A DNA stretch of 64,000 bases from Chelydra serpentina (lineage: Eukaryota; Chordata; Testudines; Chelydridae), in the NCBI GenBank assembly GCA_037349315.1, contig JBAIAC010000004.1:25237001-25301000 (forward strand). The letters run 5' to 3'. The translations under genes and the position numbers were made by a program. The notes under the pieces were generated by a model. That model did not search any database, had not been told where the DNA came from, and worked only from the letters and a program-made list of their open reading frames with translations. Positions 23,902 through 36,400 of this stretch are shown here, piece by piece; within the stretch, counting starts at the first letter, position 1, and each line of letters starts with the position of its first letter.

Positions 23902-25075
23902 GCATAGTTGGGATTACTTTTTCCACCATGTATTACTTCATGCTTATCAATATTGAATTTCATCAGCCATTTTGTTACCCAGTGAGATTTCTTTGTAACT
24001 CTTCGCAGTCAGATCTGGACTTAACTGTCTTGAGTAATTTTGTATCATCTGCAAAGTTGGCCACCTCATTGTTCATCCCCATTTCCAGATCATTAATGAA
24101 TATGTTGAACAGCACAGTTCCCAGTACAAATCATTGGGGGATTCCACTGTTAACCTCTCTCCATTGTGAAAACTGAGCATTTACGCCTGCCCTTGGTTTC
24201 CTATCTTTCAACCAGTTCCTGATCCATTAGAAGACCTTCCCTCCTATCCCATGGCTACTTAGTTTCCTAAGAGCCTTTGGTGAGGGACCTTGTCCAAAGA
24301 GTTCTGAAAGTCCAAATACACTATATTGACTGGAATATCCTTGTCCATAGGCTTGTAGATACCCTCAGGGAATTCTAATAGATTGGTGAGGCATGACTTA
24401 CAAAAGGCATTTTGACTCTTCCCAAATAAGTTGTGTTTATCTATGTGCCTGATCATTCTGTTCTTTACTATAGTTTTAACATATTTGCCCGGTATTGAAG
24501 TTAGGTCTATCAGCCTCCAATTGCCAGGATCACCTCTGGCGCCTTCTTTAAAAATCAACTTTACATTAGCTACCCTCCAAGTCATCTAGTTACATACCAC
24601 AGTTAGGTCTGCAATTTTCATTTTCTGCAAAATCACAACTCTTAGATGAATACCATCTGATGCTGGTGACTTACTACTGTTTAATTTATCCATTTGTTCC
24701 AAAACCTCCTCGATTGACTCAATCTGGGTCAGTTCCTCAGATTTGTCATGTAAAAAGAATGGCTCAGGTCTGGTGATTTCCCACACATCCTCTGCAGTGA
24801 ATATCGATGCAAAGAACTCAGTGAACTTCTTTGCAATGGCCTTGTCTTCCTTTAGTGCTCCTTTAGTGCTTCGATTGTCCAGTGATCGCACTGACAGTTT
24901 GGCAGTCTTCCTGGTTCCGATATACTTAAAAATTGTTGCTCTTAGTTTGTGTGTCTTTAGCCAGTTGCTCTTCAAATTCTTTTTTTGGCCTCCTTTATTA
25001 TACTTTCACACTTGACTTTCCAGAGTAGGATTTGACTTCCAGTTTTTAAAGGATGCCTTTTTGCATCTAACTACC

Positions 25076-25169
25076 TCTTTTACTCTGTTGTCTAGCCAGC
25101 CATGGTGGCATTTTTTGGTTCTCTTAGGGTTTTTTGTTTTGTTTTTGTTTTTTTATTCAAGGTATACAT
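25076..25169 (+). repeat. 90-bp duplicated segment, copy B (source position)
   Basis: The 94-bp segment matches 23812-23901 exactly, plus an extra gcca. It carries 'ggtggcattttttggttctc' and a long T-rich part. Its surroundings read as normal CR1 ORF2 linker, so this is the likely source. Confidence 0.85.
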
Positions 25170-26284
25170 TTAATTTGGGCCTCTATTATAGTGTTTTTAA
25201 ATTTTCTCCATCCAGTTTGCAGGCATTTCACCCTTGTAACTATTCCTTTTAATTTCCTTTTAACTAGCTTCCTTGTTTTGTTTAGTTCCCCCTTTGAAGT
25301 TAAATGCTACTGTGTGGGGTTTCTTTGGCATAGTTCCCCTGCAAGGAATTTACGTGTAATTACACTACAGCCACTATTACTGAGCGGTTCAGCTATATTC
25401 ACATCTTGGACCAGTGTGCCACTTAGGACTACATCAAGAATTGCCTCTCCCCTTCTGGATTCCAGGACTAACTGCTCCAAGAAGCAGTCATTAATGGTGT
25501 CTTGTAATTTTCATCTCTTCATCCCTTGCTGAGGTGACATATACCCAGTCAATTAAAGGATAGTTGAAATCCCTCATTATTACTGCATTTTCTGCCTCTC
25601 TAATCTCCCTGAGCATTTCACCATCACAATCACCATCCTGGTCAGGTGGTCGATAGTATATTCTGACAGCTATTCTCTTATTGTTCAAGCATGGAATTTC
25701 TATCCATAGAGATTCTGTGGTACAGTTTGATTCATTTAAGATTTTTACTATTTGATTCTATGCTTTCTTTCACACATAGCACCAGTCCTCCACCAGCATG
25801 ACCTAATCTGTCATTCCTATATGTTTTGTACCCTGGAATCCCATTGATTATTCTCTTTATTCTCATTCCATCAAGTTTCTGCTCCTGCATTTCAGCCCAC
25901 TGATGGTTAACCAAAGTTTGTTTCAAGTGATTAGCTCCCCCACAACAGTTCAGATTCCTGAATTCATGTTTATTCAGAGCCTCTTCAAATGCGAATTACT
26001 TATGTAAAGCCCTGCAGCCCTGAGACTCAATTCGGATTACTTACAATTACCTGCAAATATTGGAACAGAGTAAAGCTGTCTCTTTTCAAGCCTTTTAAGA
26101 TCAAAGAGTCACTCTTAGCTCTTTGAGGCTTGTCACTTTAAAACCCCACAGTAACAATTAAAGGGCACCCTTTTCCAAATGCTTCTATTATATCCAGGCT
26201 TCATAATCATGCTGCAGTGGGAATACATATACAGCATATAGATATTTTTAAAAATCACATTTTATTATACAGCCTTAGTGTAAC

Positions 26285-26332
26285 AGCCAAAATTCTACAC
26301 ACACACACGCACGTACACCACACACACACAAA
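26285..26332. repeat. (CA)n-rich microsatellite
   Basis: Interrupted CA repeats, with 'acacacacacgcacgtac' followed by 'cacacacacacaaaac'. Confidence 0.9.
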
Positions 26333-26341
26333 ACCCCAGAG

Positions 26342-26444
26342 AGACAAGGTGAGTGAGGTAATGTTTATTGGACCACTTTCTGTTGGTGAGAGAGACACAA
26401 CAGAAGTTGGTCCAGTAAAAGACATTACCTCACCCACCTTGTCT
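26342..26444. repeat. foldback terminal part of a Penelope-like element (probable)
   Basis: The left arm (26342-26386) begins 'agacaaggtgagtgaggtaa tg' and the right arm (26400-26444) ends 'cattacctcacccaccttgt ct'. The arms are imperfect reverse complements of about 45 nt. The phrase 'acaaggtg(g)gtgaggtaat' also occurs at 53706-53725, at the edge of another probable Penelope-like fragment. Following text ('cctgggctacaacacacaga') fits this family. Confidence 0.55.
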
Positions 26445-27182
26445 GTTTAATATCCTGGGCTACAACACACAGAAACAACTAGTCATTTTGGGATGTCTCT
26501 GTTTAGGAGCCCAACTTCAGATATTTTAAAAGACTCTAGTTTTGAGAAAGTGCTGGACATCTTTACTCTGAAAACCAGGCCCCTTTAAAGAGTCAAGTTT
26601 GATAGCTAAAACGGAGGCGCCTCAAATCGCTAGTCGGTTTCAAAAATCTTGGACGTCAAATTTTTGAGGTGTGAATAAATGTTTCCTTGCTTCTCTTTAC
26701 AAAGCAGAGAAAGTCCCTGTTTCTCCACTGGAGCAGCACAAACCTCTTTTTACTAATGCCCTGTAGTCACTGTCCTGAGGATTCTTTCCCTTCCCTGCAC
26801 CCGATGAACACTTGATCACAGCACTCCCCTTGCCTTCCGTAAATATCACTCTTTAAAGTAAAAGGCCATCTCCAGGCAGCTTTGCTAAGTCTGGCCCCAA
26901 CAGTGATTACTGCTGTTTTTGGATTTACAGCTCTATGATAAAAATAGAGACAAATGCCGATTGGCTGGGTAACAAACAAAATGTGAGGCATTGTGTCAGA
27001 TTTTATAAAAACTATCCATTACTGGGGTTCGCGTTATGATAACAGCCATTTGAACCGTCTCATAGCACTGATTTTGTAGTCTAACTGGTATATTGAGTGT
27101 TCTATAAGGGGTCAGACAAAACTACTTTAAGAAAAGACAGCAGCTCTGGAGACAGTTAGCAATAACAATCAGTAGCAACTGC
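26445..27182. other. unannotated stretch
   Basis: No gene or repeat recognised in this AT-rich segment. Confidence 0.4.
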
Positions 27183-27184
27183 AG

Positions 27185-27211
27185 CATAATAATAATAATA
27201 ATAATAATAAA
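27185..27211. repeat. (ATA)n microsatellite
   Basis: About nine uninterrupted AAT/ATA units between 'gcagc' and 'agagagag'. Confidence 0.93.
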
Positions 27212-27301
27212 GAGAGAGCTAGTTCTGCATTTAGGTTCTGCGGGTCCCTTTATAGTTCGTGCCCACCATCTTTAGATCAAAAAGGTTTGGAATATGTATA
27301 C

Positions 27302-27913
27302 TGTGACAAAGTTCCTCCTCTACCTCAGTGGGTCCTGCGCTTATTGGCGGATTCTGCTTGCCTCAGAGATCTTCCCTTCTAGTAGAACCCATAGTCCAGA
27401 TCAACTCCTCCTGTGACAGGAGTTGGGAGGTTTGGGGGGAACCCGGACCCGCCCTCTACTCCGGGTTCCAGCCCAGGGCCCTGTGGACTGCAGCTGATTA
27501 TAGTGCCTCCTGGAACAACTGCACGACAGCTACAACTCCCTGGGCTACTTCCCCATGGACTCCTCCCAACACCTTCTTTATCCTCACCACAGGATCTTCC
27601 AGCAGTACGCCCTCTTACTCTCAGCTCCTAGTGCCTCTTGCTCCCAGCTCCTCACACGCAACCTCCTTCCACAGCTCCTGACATGCGCGCCTCACTGACT
27701 CACTGGGAGGCTTTTAACTAGTTTCAGCCAGCCCCTGATTGGCTGCAGGTGTCTCAATTAACCTCCCTGCCTTCTGGAAAGTTCTTAATTGGCCCCAGGT
27801 GTCTTGATTAACCTGGAGCAACTGCCATAAGGTATCAGGGATTTGTTTAGCCTGGGGCTAACATACTGGTTCCTTACCACTTTCCTATAGCCCTCTGGTC
27901 TTGCCCCATCACA
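27302..27913. mobile_element. solo LTR 1 (612 bp)
   Basis: The segment starts tgtgacaaagttcctcctc and ends gccccatcaca, so it has TG...CA ends with short inverted tips (TGTGA/TCACA). It is flanked by a perfect 4-bp duplication atac (27298-27301 and 27914-27917). No gag, pol or env sequence adjoins it, as expected after recombination between the two LTRs of an LTR retrotransposon or endogenous retrovirus. The short duplication would suit a Gypsy-type or retroviral integrase; I cannot decide between them. Frames inside are non-coding. Confidence 0.82.
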
Positions 27914-27917
27914 ATAC

Positions 27918-28730
27918 ATATATTCATCCAGCACCAGACAGACTTGTGGTGTGATCAACGGGATGGGAAACCGAGTGACATTCTATCATATTCTGTATTA
28001 CTTTATGCATGTTGTAATAAGATGAAGAATTTAATTTGCACGTTGGGAGTAAAAAATGTTGCCTAAAAATCATCAGTTACCTCAGATGTGAAAGTTGTAA
28101 TTCAGATTGCCTTCCAGGCCAGTCAGCCTTGCACCTGCATCTATTAAGCTAGAAGTATTTCCACTCTTTTTAGACTCTACATATATTTCATCTCCAGGAG
28201 GAGAAATTACTCCGGGGAGAAAAAGCTCCGTTAATGCAATATTAAGTTTGCACAGGTAAACACACAAAATTTGGGAAATGCTTGCTGATTGAGACTGACT
28301 ACTCTCTCGGCTTCCCTTCTACTCACCTGTCCACATACGTTAGAACTCAGCCTTTAATCATGTGGCCACGTTAATTCCTTAATACAATATAATTAGCATT
28401 TCTTCAATTTTCGAAGTATAATATGATAACTTTGCACCTGCATCTCAGAGTGCTTTGCAAACATTAAGAACATATCCACCCAGTCCGCTGTAAGGTAGGT
28501 TAGTAATGGAGTGCTCCATTGCTCTCCACTGGAGGGAATTAGAACTGGTCAAGTGTGTGTCCTAGGCCCTATACTGCTAACCATGATATTATTTTAGCTC
28601 TCGTATCAGAGGCCTGTGCTTTGGAAGCCAGGAGATTTAAATTCTGTTGCTAAGAAGTTGTAAGTGGCTCTGATGTTCAGTGAAAAAACAACTGACATTC
28701 CTAAGTGCGTATGATTTTATTAGAATACTA
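27918..28730. other. unannotated stretch
   Basis: AT-rich DNA without a recognised gene or repeat. A MIR 3' scrap may be present near 28430-28500 ('agtgctttgcaaacattaag'). Confidence 0.35.
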
Positions 28731-28734
28731 TTGT

Positions 28735-29200
28735 CCCCATTTCAGAGGTGGTGGAACTGAGGCACATAACCGCTAAGGCCAATATTTTGGGTGCTTAAAG
28801 TTAGGAAGCTAAATCCATATTTAGGCAACTAAATAAATGCCCTGATTTTCAGCAACCTCAACTCCACTAAAGTCAATAGGAGCTGTGGGGGCTCAGTAAA
28901 TCCAACCATTGACTTATAAATCGATAGCTATTTAATAGTCATCTCTGTAGTGCTCACCATGGCCACTCAGTACTTTTCAGCAATAGTGAAGCTAAAAATC
29001 AGCTGCCCTTGCTTTAAAAGGCCCAGGCTCCTACCCCTTGAGCGAAAAGAGCGCAGTAGTTTCCTCTTTGGGCTAAACCCTGGCACACCAGTTTGGAAGT
29101 GGTGGCCTGTGTGATGTGCCCATGGTCATTGAGGCAGAGTTGGGAAGAAAACTCGGGTCTCTTGATTCCCCTAGTGGTACCTTAACCATTAAACCATTGT
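28735..29200 (-). repeat. MIR-type SINE split by inserted sequence
   Basis: The reverse-oriented MIR 3' part ('gtccccatttcagaggtggt ggaactgaggcacata', 28735-28772) and 5' part ('gcccatggtcattgaggcag' to 'accattaaaccattgttct', about 29118-29205) are separated by roughly 340 bp. That interval starts with a palindromic-type repeat ('gtgcttaaagttaggaagct'). Confidence 0.5.
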
Positions 29201-29205
29201 TCTAA

Positions 29206-29871
29206 TACCGTGCCAATACGATTTGTGACATGAGAGGCAAAAAAGAAACGATTCCTTTCATTTACATACAAAGTACAGAGTAAAGCATAATTAGACCATA
29301 TACTACAGATGCATTACAATAAAAGAGAAATAGTAAAGACAATTATAGGCTGGGGTACTTACTGCTTCACATTTAAATAATAATGTGAACTATTAAGTAA
29401 ACTAGGGTGTAATCAACTGTGGTTCATTAACTTATCTTACTGTAGAAATAGTACCACAATTCAGTACAATTTAGATACGCACTACTTGGAGACACAGTGC
29501 ATTTTCTACATCATGCTGTGCCCACTCTGTCAGGTGCTGAGCTCTTTCATCTCCCACTGATGTCTGTGAGGGCACTCAGTCCCTTTCAGGATGCACCAAG
29601 CGCCTCCCAGGATCCAGCCCCATGCGAGGAAGGTCTGTGTGCATTAAAAATGTGAATGCGCTTCAGTTCTAATGATACTAATCATTCACGTTTGGAATCA
29701 GCGGTGTGCAGCCGATGGACATGATTCATGGGCACACTGTGGCTGCTTTGCATTGCACTGGTGCTGCTGAGCAGCCACAAAGCTGTACAGGACATAACTG
29801 CCATTGTGTGCCAGTAAATCCGGCCCCACAACTTCAACGGTAGCACAACGTCACTTAAAATTAAAGCACCT
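29206..29871. other. unannotated stretch
   Basis: No recognised feature. A purine-rich, AT-rich part at 29.2-29.5 kb grades into mixed sequence. Confidence 0.4.
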
Positions 29872-30509
29872 TGTGACGGGGTCTGCTTACCCCGCACTAG
29901 CCCAGACAGGGTTAGGCCCGTATTAGTGACAGCAGAAGTCCTGCCTCCCCGGCAAGACTGGGCATGCTCCAAATGGTCTAGGAGTATAAAGGGAGGAAGC
30001 CCAGCTCATTCTGGGCTGGCGGCCGTAGGGGAAGGACCTGTCTGGGAAGCTCCTGTGGAGGGTCAGCCACAGCCACTGACTATGCTGGGAATCAGAGCAT
30101 CTTCAGGTCCGCTTGAACTCCTGCGACTGGAGGAGCCCGAGGAAGCGACCGGTCCAGCTGTCCAAGGGTAATGTGAAGACTCCAGGGAGACCCCAACACT
30201 GGAACCAGTAGGAAGTGACCCAGGGAGGGTGGTGGAGTGGTACTTCCCACCCGGGATAACTCAGCGTGTTTCGGCAGGACCTCCCTGCTGAGTCAGTGGC
30301 AGGGTACTACGCCACTGTTAGGGCCCTGGGTTGGGGCCTGGTGGAGTCGGGTGGGTCCGGGTCCCCCTACCGGGGCCACCATGCCCCTGGTGAGCACACA
30401 CCCCTCTGGACCCCAGCCATTAGGCCGTGCTGCCCTGCAACGAGGGCTGCTCTATGGACCCTGGCCATCGGGCCGCACTGCCCAGATCTGAGGGGTGTAA
30501 ACCGTCACA
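29872..30509 (+). mobile_element. solo LTR 2 (638 bp) with TATA box
   Basis: Ends are tgtgacggggtctgct on the left and gtaaaccgtcaca on the right, so TGTGACGG and CCGTCACA form an 8-bp inverted tip. Flanks are cacct (29867-29871) and cgcct (30510-30514), a 5-bp duplication with one difference that fits CpG decay. TATAAA at 29985-29990 gives a sensible U3 promoter for forward orientation. No internal retroviral genes adjoin it. It is not closely similar to solo LTR 1 outside the terminal tips. Confidence 0.78.
29985..29990 (+). promoter_or_regulatory. TATA box of solo LTR 2
   Basis: TATAAA in the context 'ctaggagtataaagggagg', about 115 bp from the LTR start, as in a typical U3 region. Activity is not implied. 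Confidence 0.5.
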
Positions 30510-30514
30510 CGCCT

Positions 30515-32580
30515 ATTTTAACTTCTTTCAAAAGAAGACTGTCCAGTTCTGTGAGCGCAGGAACTGCTCTGAGGCCAGAGCTGACCCTCTGAACCAATTA
30601 TCCTCTGCATTTGATGAGGGGCTGTGATGGGGGCGTACAGACCCCTGTATGTGTGTAGCAGCCACAAAGGACAGAACAATTACTTGCCCAGCTGTGACTA
30701 TGTGGCTGACTAACAACAGCTGGGATGAAGGCTGCACTCAGGCAGAGAGGGTTGGCTGCCAGAGAGGTTGGGGACTATCTCCAAGAGGTTTCTTAGCAGT
30801 AGCCTGACTGTCCAAAGAATGGAGCCAGAGGCCTGTCCCGGGGAGTAAGACTGCTGGGCAAAAGTAAAAGAGACATTCCTTTCCCTCCTATTCTATAAGG
30901 TGGGGCGGAGAAGGCCAGGACCTGGAGGTCCATGTTGTCAGGTGTTGGAGAGATTACTATAGAGGGTCAACATGTAACTGATGGAGGTCTGGAGATCTGG
31001 GGGACTGGGCTCTTACAGGGCCAAGGTATCACAATAACCTCTTAGATGAGTGAAGAAACAAGACCCTTCAAAAGGGCCAAGATACAGTGATTGTGCAATG
31101 GTCTCGCCACAAGCCTGGTATGTTATGGCGGGAGTCTCTCCACCAGACCTGCATAGGAGATTATTAGGTTTCGGTCTCCTTTTCGCCTAGAAGATGCAGT
31201 GTCTTTGCTTTCCCATTGATTAGACAAGGCAAGACTTGGATGAGTGTCACCTGGCTGAGCATGCTGGTAGATTGGAGTAAGCATCTGGAGGGTATAGTTA
31301 GGAAGGCGTTTGAATAGTTTCCCCAGCCTTCATTTAAAGTGCTTCTAAGCATGGGCATGCTTCTGGGTCTCATGAATTCTCCTTGCTTCTCAGATGGATT
31401 TGCTAACCTGAAGTTCCTTTTTTCCCTGCATCTGTATCTGGCAAGGAGCCTGCAAAGGCATAACTGAGAGCAACCTTGTCACAGGTACCCACAGTGTCAC
31501 CTCCAGACAGGATTGCTTTTCATGTGGTCAGAAACACAGGGCCCAGTTCTCCACCACCTTGCACATTGTGCAGTCACTGTGCAAATCCAATGTAATACAA
31601 TGTTCTGATTGGGAAGAATTTTAAACCCACTTTATATAAGTGAAAGTGACAACACATGGTGCAAGGGATCGGAGAACCAGACTCTATGTAGGTGCGGAGG
31701 GAAAACAATTTCTGAATACAAGCTAAGGCATGTAAAGCATCTATATAAATGTCTTTTATAGGTTCCTAGGCCTGCTTGTCTCTTGGTACTTGTTTCCCCT
31801 TAAATGCTCCCACTCCCAGTGATTTGTCGAGGGGTACATGGCTCCACTAGTTGAGTGTCTGCTACCACCTTTAAGCTAGGGTCGTGGGCGGAGATCACAT
31901 GCTGTGTGAAGGGCAGCAGAGAACCTGTCACCCAGGGTGTAATGGCTGTGCGACTGGGAAGAGAAACAAGGCCAAGCACAAATATCTCACCAACAGCTGT
32001 ACTAAACAGTTCACAATTGATCCATAAACTGAGCTCTGGTTCATTGAAAATATTGGTCAAACAATTGCTAATAGTAAACAGATTTGTGTTTAAAAAAATC
32101 AGTGTGTTTATGTATAATTAGTGATCAGAAAATTAGGTTAAATTAGCTGAATACATTTGTTCATTGCAAATTGTTCACCCAGCTGTACGTGTCCAAGGCA
32201 TTGCAGTAAGCCCAAATAAACAAGCCTACGGGTTTGTCCACACTGAAATATATGTGTGTGTATATACACACTTTACATGGGTCAGCAATCCTGCATAAAC
32301 TCACTCAGGGTAAGATAACAGTGAAGACATGACAACACTGCTTTTAAATCAGATTTGCAGCTCTAGTTCCAACCCCAGGCTTCCTTATAGGCTTGAACTC
32401 GAGCCGCTAACCTGCGTTAGCTAACCTGAATTAGGAACACATCTTTTTCTTCTTTCAGAGCAGGCATGCCCTGAGATGTTTTAGGCAAGCTCCCGGTAGT
32501 GGTCTGTGCATTCCAGGACAATACATAATAATTTTGTGTCTTAACATGTGAAGTCCCAGGACAAACTTTAAAATCTGGTT
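30515..32580. other. unannotated stretch
   Basis: No gene or repeat I can name. Frames up to 88 codons (31855-32121) lack motifs. There is a GTGTGTATATACAC-like simple stretch near 32250-32272. Confidence 0.4.
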
Positions 32581-32581
32581 T

Positions 32582-32920
32582 AAGTGTAGTAGCCGTGTTA
32601 GTCTGTGTCAGCAAAACGAAAATAAGAAAGAAAAACTTGTAGCACCTTAGAGACTAACAAATTTATTTCAGCATAAGTTTTCGTGGGTTAATACCCACTT
32701 CATCGGATGCAAGGAATGAAATACACTGTAGACAGATATTTATACAGTCAGAGAAACATAAGGTCCAGGTGTATAGACCAATCTTAAGAGGCTAATTAGT
32801 TGAGAGGAAACATGACAGCAGGGGAAGAAAAAACTTTTGAAGTGATAAACAAGATGGTCACACAGGTGTGAATGAGGATCGTTAACTTAAGGGAAATAAA
32901 TCTGGGTAAGTTTCAAGAAA
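32582..32920 (-). mobile_element. Penelope-like element 3' end
   Basis: The plus strand reads 'gtagtagccgtgttagtctg', 'ttgtagcaccttagagacta acaaat', 'cataagttttcgtgggttaa tacccacttcatcggatgca' and onward. The same order occurs at 58506-58585, at the 3' end of the element carrying a GIY-YIG coding region. By that alignment this is a 5'-truncated minus-strand copy. No coding part is kept. Confidence 0.75.
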
Positions 32921-33242
32921 AACAAAACGGCACTGGATTCCCATTTTCAGGATTTTTCTCCAGCACTACTTCTGTAATGTGGTGCAAATACTTTTAACAG
33001 GTCTGCACAATCGCTCAGGTGATTACACTAGTGAAAACTGAGTAGAATCTTTCATTGCATATGTGTGAAGCCAGCTGCTTAATTATATATAACCTCATAA
33101 CTTTAGAACTAAGTTACAGGCAATTTAAAATTGGGCAAAGCCCAACCGCTCCTTTTTTATCCACTGCAGTTGGTCATTCCTAGAACCAACCTTAGCATGT
33201 TTTACCAGGCCTGCAAAACATTTTCCACCAACCATTCTCTTG

Positions 33243-33290
33243 CAACAACAACAACACACACACAAACAAACAACACACACACACACAGAA
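33243..33290. repeat. CA/CAA-rich microsatellite
   Basis: 'aacaacaacaacacacaca' leads into further CA runs up to 'cacacacacacagaaa'. Confidence 0.9.
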
Positions 33291-33389
33291 ACCCTCTTAC
33301 CTGGACACACAGTTATTTGGATCTTTTTCATCTGTGATCACACACTACTGTGCATTAATGCAAATGAACAAAACAAACTAATTTTTTAT

Positions 33390-33485
33390 TGTGATACCAA
33401 TAACGATACCTCCTTTGTAAAATGCTTGGAGACCTACTGAAGGAAAGTGCTATATAAAAGCTATAAATGTGCTATATAAAAACTT
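33390..33485 (+). repeat. SINE tail fragment (CORE/MIR-like)
   Basis: The text 'ctttgtaaaatgcttggaga' then 'aaggaaagtgctatataaaa gc' resembles the 3' end of an old amniote SINE ('aaatgctttgagatc...aaagcgctatataa'). 'gtgctatataaaa' occurs twice in tandem at about 33448 and 33468. Confidence 0.5.
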
Positions 33486-36400
33486 TTCAGATCTAAACAT
33501 AGTCTGTTTCTTATGTTATTAAAATATTATAAACATTTGCAACAATTCAAACTTGGACACATCTTTCCACTTTTTGGGCATATTAATTAATCCATTAGAT
33601 TGTCATAATTAAGGCTTTTGACCATTCATTTTCTAGTGATATCACCTTCATTATTATTCTGTATTTGTTTATGAAAATGCTAGGCATTTTCCAAACACCC
33701 AGGAAGGGTCAGTCACTGCCCTTAAGGAGCTGACAGTCCAAGGAGGAGCTCCTTACTAATCAGTCTTTCTTGACTTACTGAAGACCTCAGCTAGGCCTGT
33801 TCAGTATTTGTTTTGAAAGGATACACTCTGGAGAACCCATAAGTATGGGCTTAGTTAAGAAATCATGCAGAATAACAAAGATGTGAAGATGAATCTGCAG
33901 CAGTCTACTCTTAGTATTGAGATTTTTCTAGTGCTGACCAAGGCATAGCATCTCAGGAAGAAGGTGGTGGTGGTTTCTCAGTTCCAAATCAAAGTCACAA
34001 TGTTTGGTTGGTTGCCTGCTAGTATTTCACTGAACTCCAGCATACCCAGGTCCAAAGCTATGCTGCTTGCACAGTGCATCTACCCGGAAGGACACGGTTA
34101 GGGACAGATCCTGTAACTTGAGCCGTGTGGGCAGCCCCCAGAGCTATTTGAGTCCATCAGGCTCTGAAAGGGCGCATGGGCCTGCCCTCATGGAGTAACT
34201 TGGAAACGTGAGACCTTAATGAAGTTGTCAACTGCTCATTCAGAACATGCCATAGTTAGACGGTCATAACTTTGTAACAGTTGTTTTTTCAAACACATCA
34301 AAAGCACTGTCCCTGACTGAGGGCTATTTGCATGCCAAAGATGAAGTTTTGAAAGTGGAGCCCTTTGTGAATTATTCCTCCAGAAAAAATGAACAGAGGA
34401 AAACTATATTTTATTTATGCTGTCATAACTCCAAAATGGCTGAAGGGATTTTTCCTCAACAATATATTTACCCTAGAAAAGCTACCACACATGAACAGTT
34501 CCAGCCGACAATAGAGATGAACTAGGGGAGCGGGGCTTTGCGTATCTATGGAAACTGAATCACAAATTATATTGGCTGTAAGCTGTAAAGCGGGGGGGGG
34601 GGGGGTTTGAGGGGGTACAGTTGTAAAACAGGGGGTTGTTTTCCTTAGGATTGTGTTATTTAACATTTACAGCGACTTGATTAGTGTGCATTTCATTAGC
34701 CTGATAATGGCTGGATTGTGACTGGATCCCACGTCTGTGGTAACTAGAAAAGGAAACCTTGCTTTTGGGTCTTTTGAGGAAGTTATGGCAATTCTCAAGT
34801 CAAGCTCTTCTTTCCCCTGCCCCCTATTCCTTTCTAGATAAATGCTCATGATGAGAGGCAAACTGATAGGAGAGCAAACTTTGTTTCATCTTTTACATGT
34901 GGTTGATATGCATCAACAGCACAGTCTCCGAAGCTCCGTTTTCTTGGGCTTTACTTTATTCCACTGATCCGGACACTATTTTTCTGGCTCCCTATTATCC
35001 AACCTGCTATGTCTGATAATGATAAAAACCCATTTCTTTCAAATAACAGCACATTTCCTAACATTAATATATTTAAAAATTACCGTAAATTAAAAAAATT
35101 AGGAACCGTATAATTTTAATCTGTGATTACCATTCCCCATGCCCACAACCGCCCCAACTGATACAGTTAATTTACTACTCCAAATCACTTCTTCACCTGG
35201 CATATAATACTTTTAGAGGCAATTTGTATTCAGGTGCTGAATCTGTTCTGTAGTCTTCCTAATGGGATTTAGAGAGCTAGGCTAGCAGTAAACAAAGCAG
35301 CAAATGAAATAAACCCCATTAATTAGGGTGAAACAGTAACACAGCAGCTCTGGTTTTACAGATGGGCAAGATGTCTGATTGAATTTCTTAGGCCATGCAG
35401 ATGGTGTGGAAAGTGGTCCAGAACTGAGAACTCAGATAATCAGAAACACACATAGAGCCAAACAGGAATGTTTTCCCCTGTGGTGCTGTGTAGCCTCCAA
35501 CCTTATCACAAGCATTTGGTAACTTTTCAAATCAAACCATAACATAAACGTAACACACAATGAAGCGTTCAGTAGGGATGTTCATTAATGGTGCTATTAT
35601 CAGCTGATAATGCAATAACATCGCGGCTCCTCCAGGCAAGTTAATTTGGCCCCAAGTTAGCATTTCCTGTTGAAAACCTGGCTTGCAGTAATCTGGCCCA
35701 ATTGGAGCTCTCCAGGGAAAATCTCTTGCTGAACAGGCAGTTTATGAGTGGTATGTGTTATAATTAAGAAAATTACCCTGAAAGAAGTTAATGCCAGTAA
35801 ATATGCCATGAAGAATTCAGCAAAATATTAACATGTTGTTTATACCTCTGGAGCATCCAAACATCTACGATCCTCAGCTGAACGTTTGCAAACCTCTTTG
35901 ATCAGAAGTCAGGCTCTCTCATGAGGCTTTGCTTTTGTTCTGTGTTCCTGGGGTAGCTCTTTAAAGTGCAAAACTACTTGGATAAGGGAACTGTGCAAAT
36001 ATGGCATCTCCTTACTTGAGAGCATGGCTTCTGTGTATATTCAGAGTATTGTCTGCTAGCTTTAGAGACAAGCATATATTTTATTGCTTTGTTTTCACTC
36101 CCGTTAATCCTGCAGAGCCAACATAGCTATGGGAGAGAGAGCGAGACTCTGTTTCTTCTGTCCCTTTCTAAGAATTATTTGCAAAGGCAAACAGAGGCCT
36201 TCATTGAAAGTAATGAACTCTACTTCCACTTACACTAAAGGCCCTGTTACATCATGCTGTCATTGTAAAAGAGCCTTAAAGTGGGCAGAAACAGCTCTAT
36301 GAGTGTGCTCCCTGTATAGGGGACATCACCAGCTACTGCAGATCTGGCATAGCGGCTCCGTGCTCGCTCCGCTCCCAGTCCCTGGTGAAGGAGGTGAATC

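Larger units (their letters stand above)
22960..25960 (-). mobile_element. decayed CR1 LINE with recognisable ORF2
   Basis: The 3' end lies near 22960 ('cttaagaacataagaatgtc' on the plus strand) and the coding part rises to about 25960. Minus-strand fragments include Y-Y-R-P-P-D-Q and D-F-N-Y-P near 25.5-25.7 kb (endonuclease), the A-K-K-F-T-E-F-F-A-S-I-F block near 24.8 kb, and D-F-Q-N-S-L-D-K-V-P-H-Q-R near 24.3 kb (reverse transcriptase, with a damaged D-F-x-K-A-F-D motif). Frames change often and stops are frequent. It is of a different and older CR1 subfamily than the element at 8.75-13 kb. It also carries an internal duplication of a 90-bp stretch. Confidence 0.85.

Noticed and set aside
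32240..32275. Short GTGTGTATATACACAC tract as a Z-DNA or terminator signal
   Set aside because: Too short and ordinary for vertebrate intergenic DNA to be given a function.
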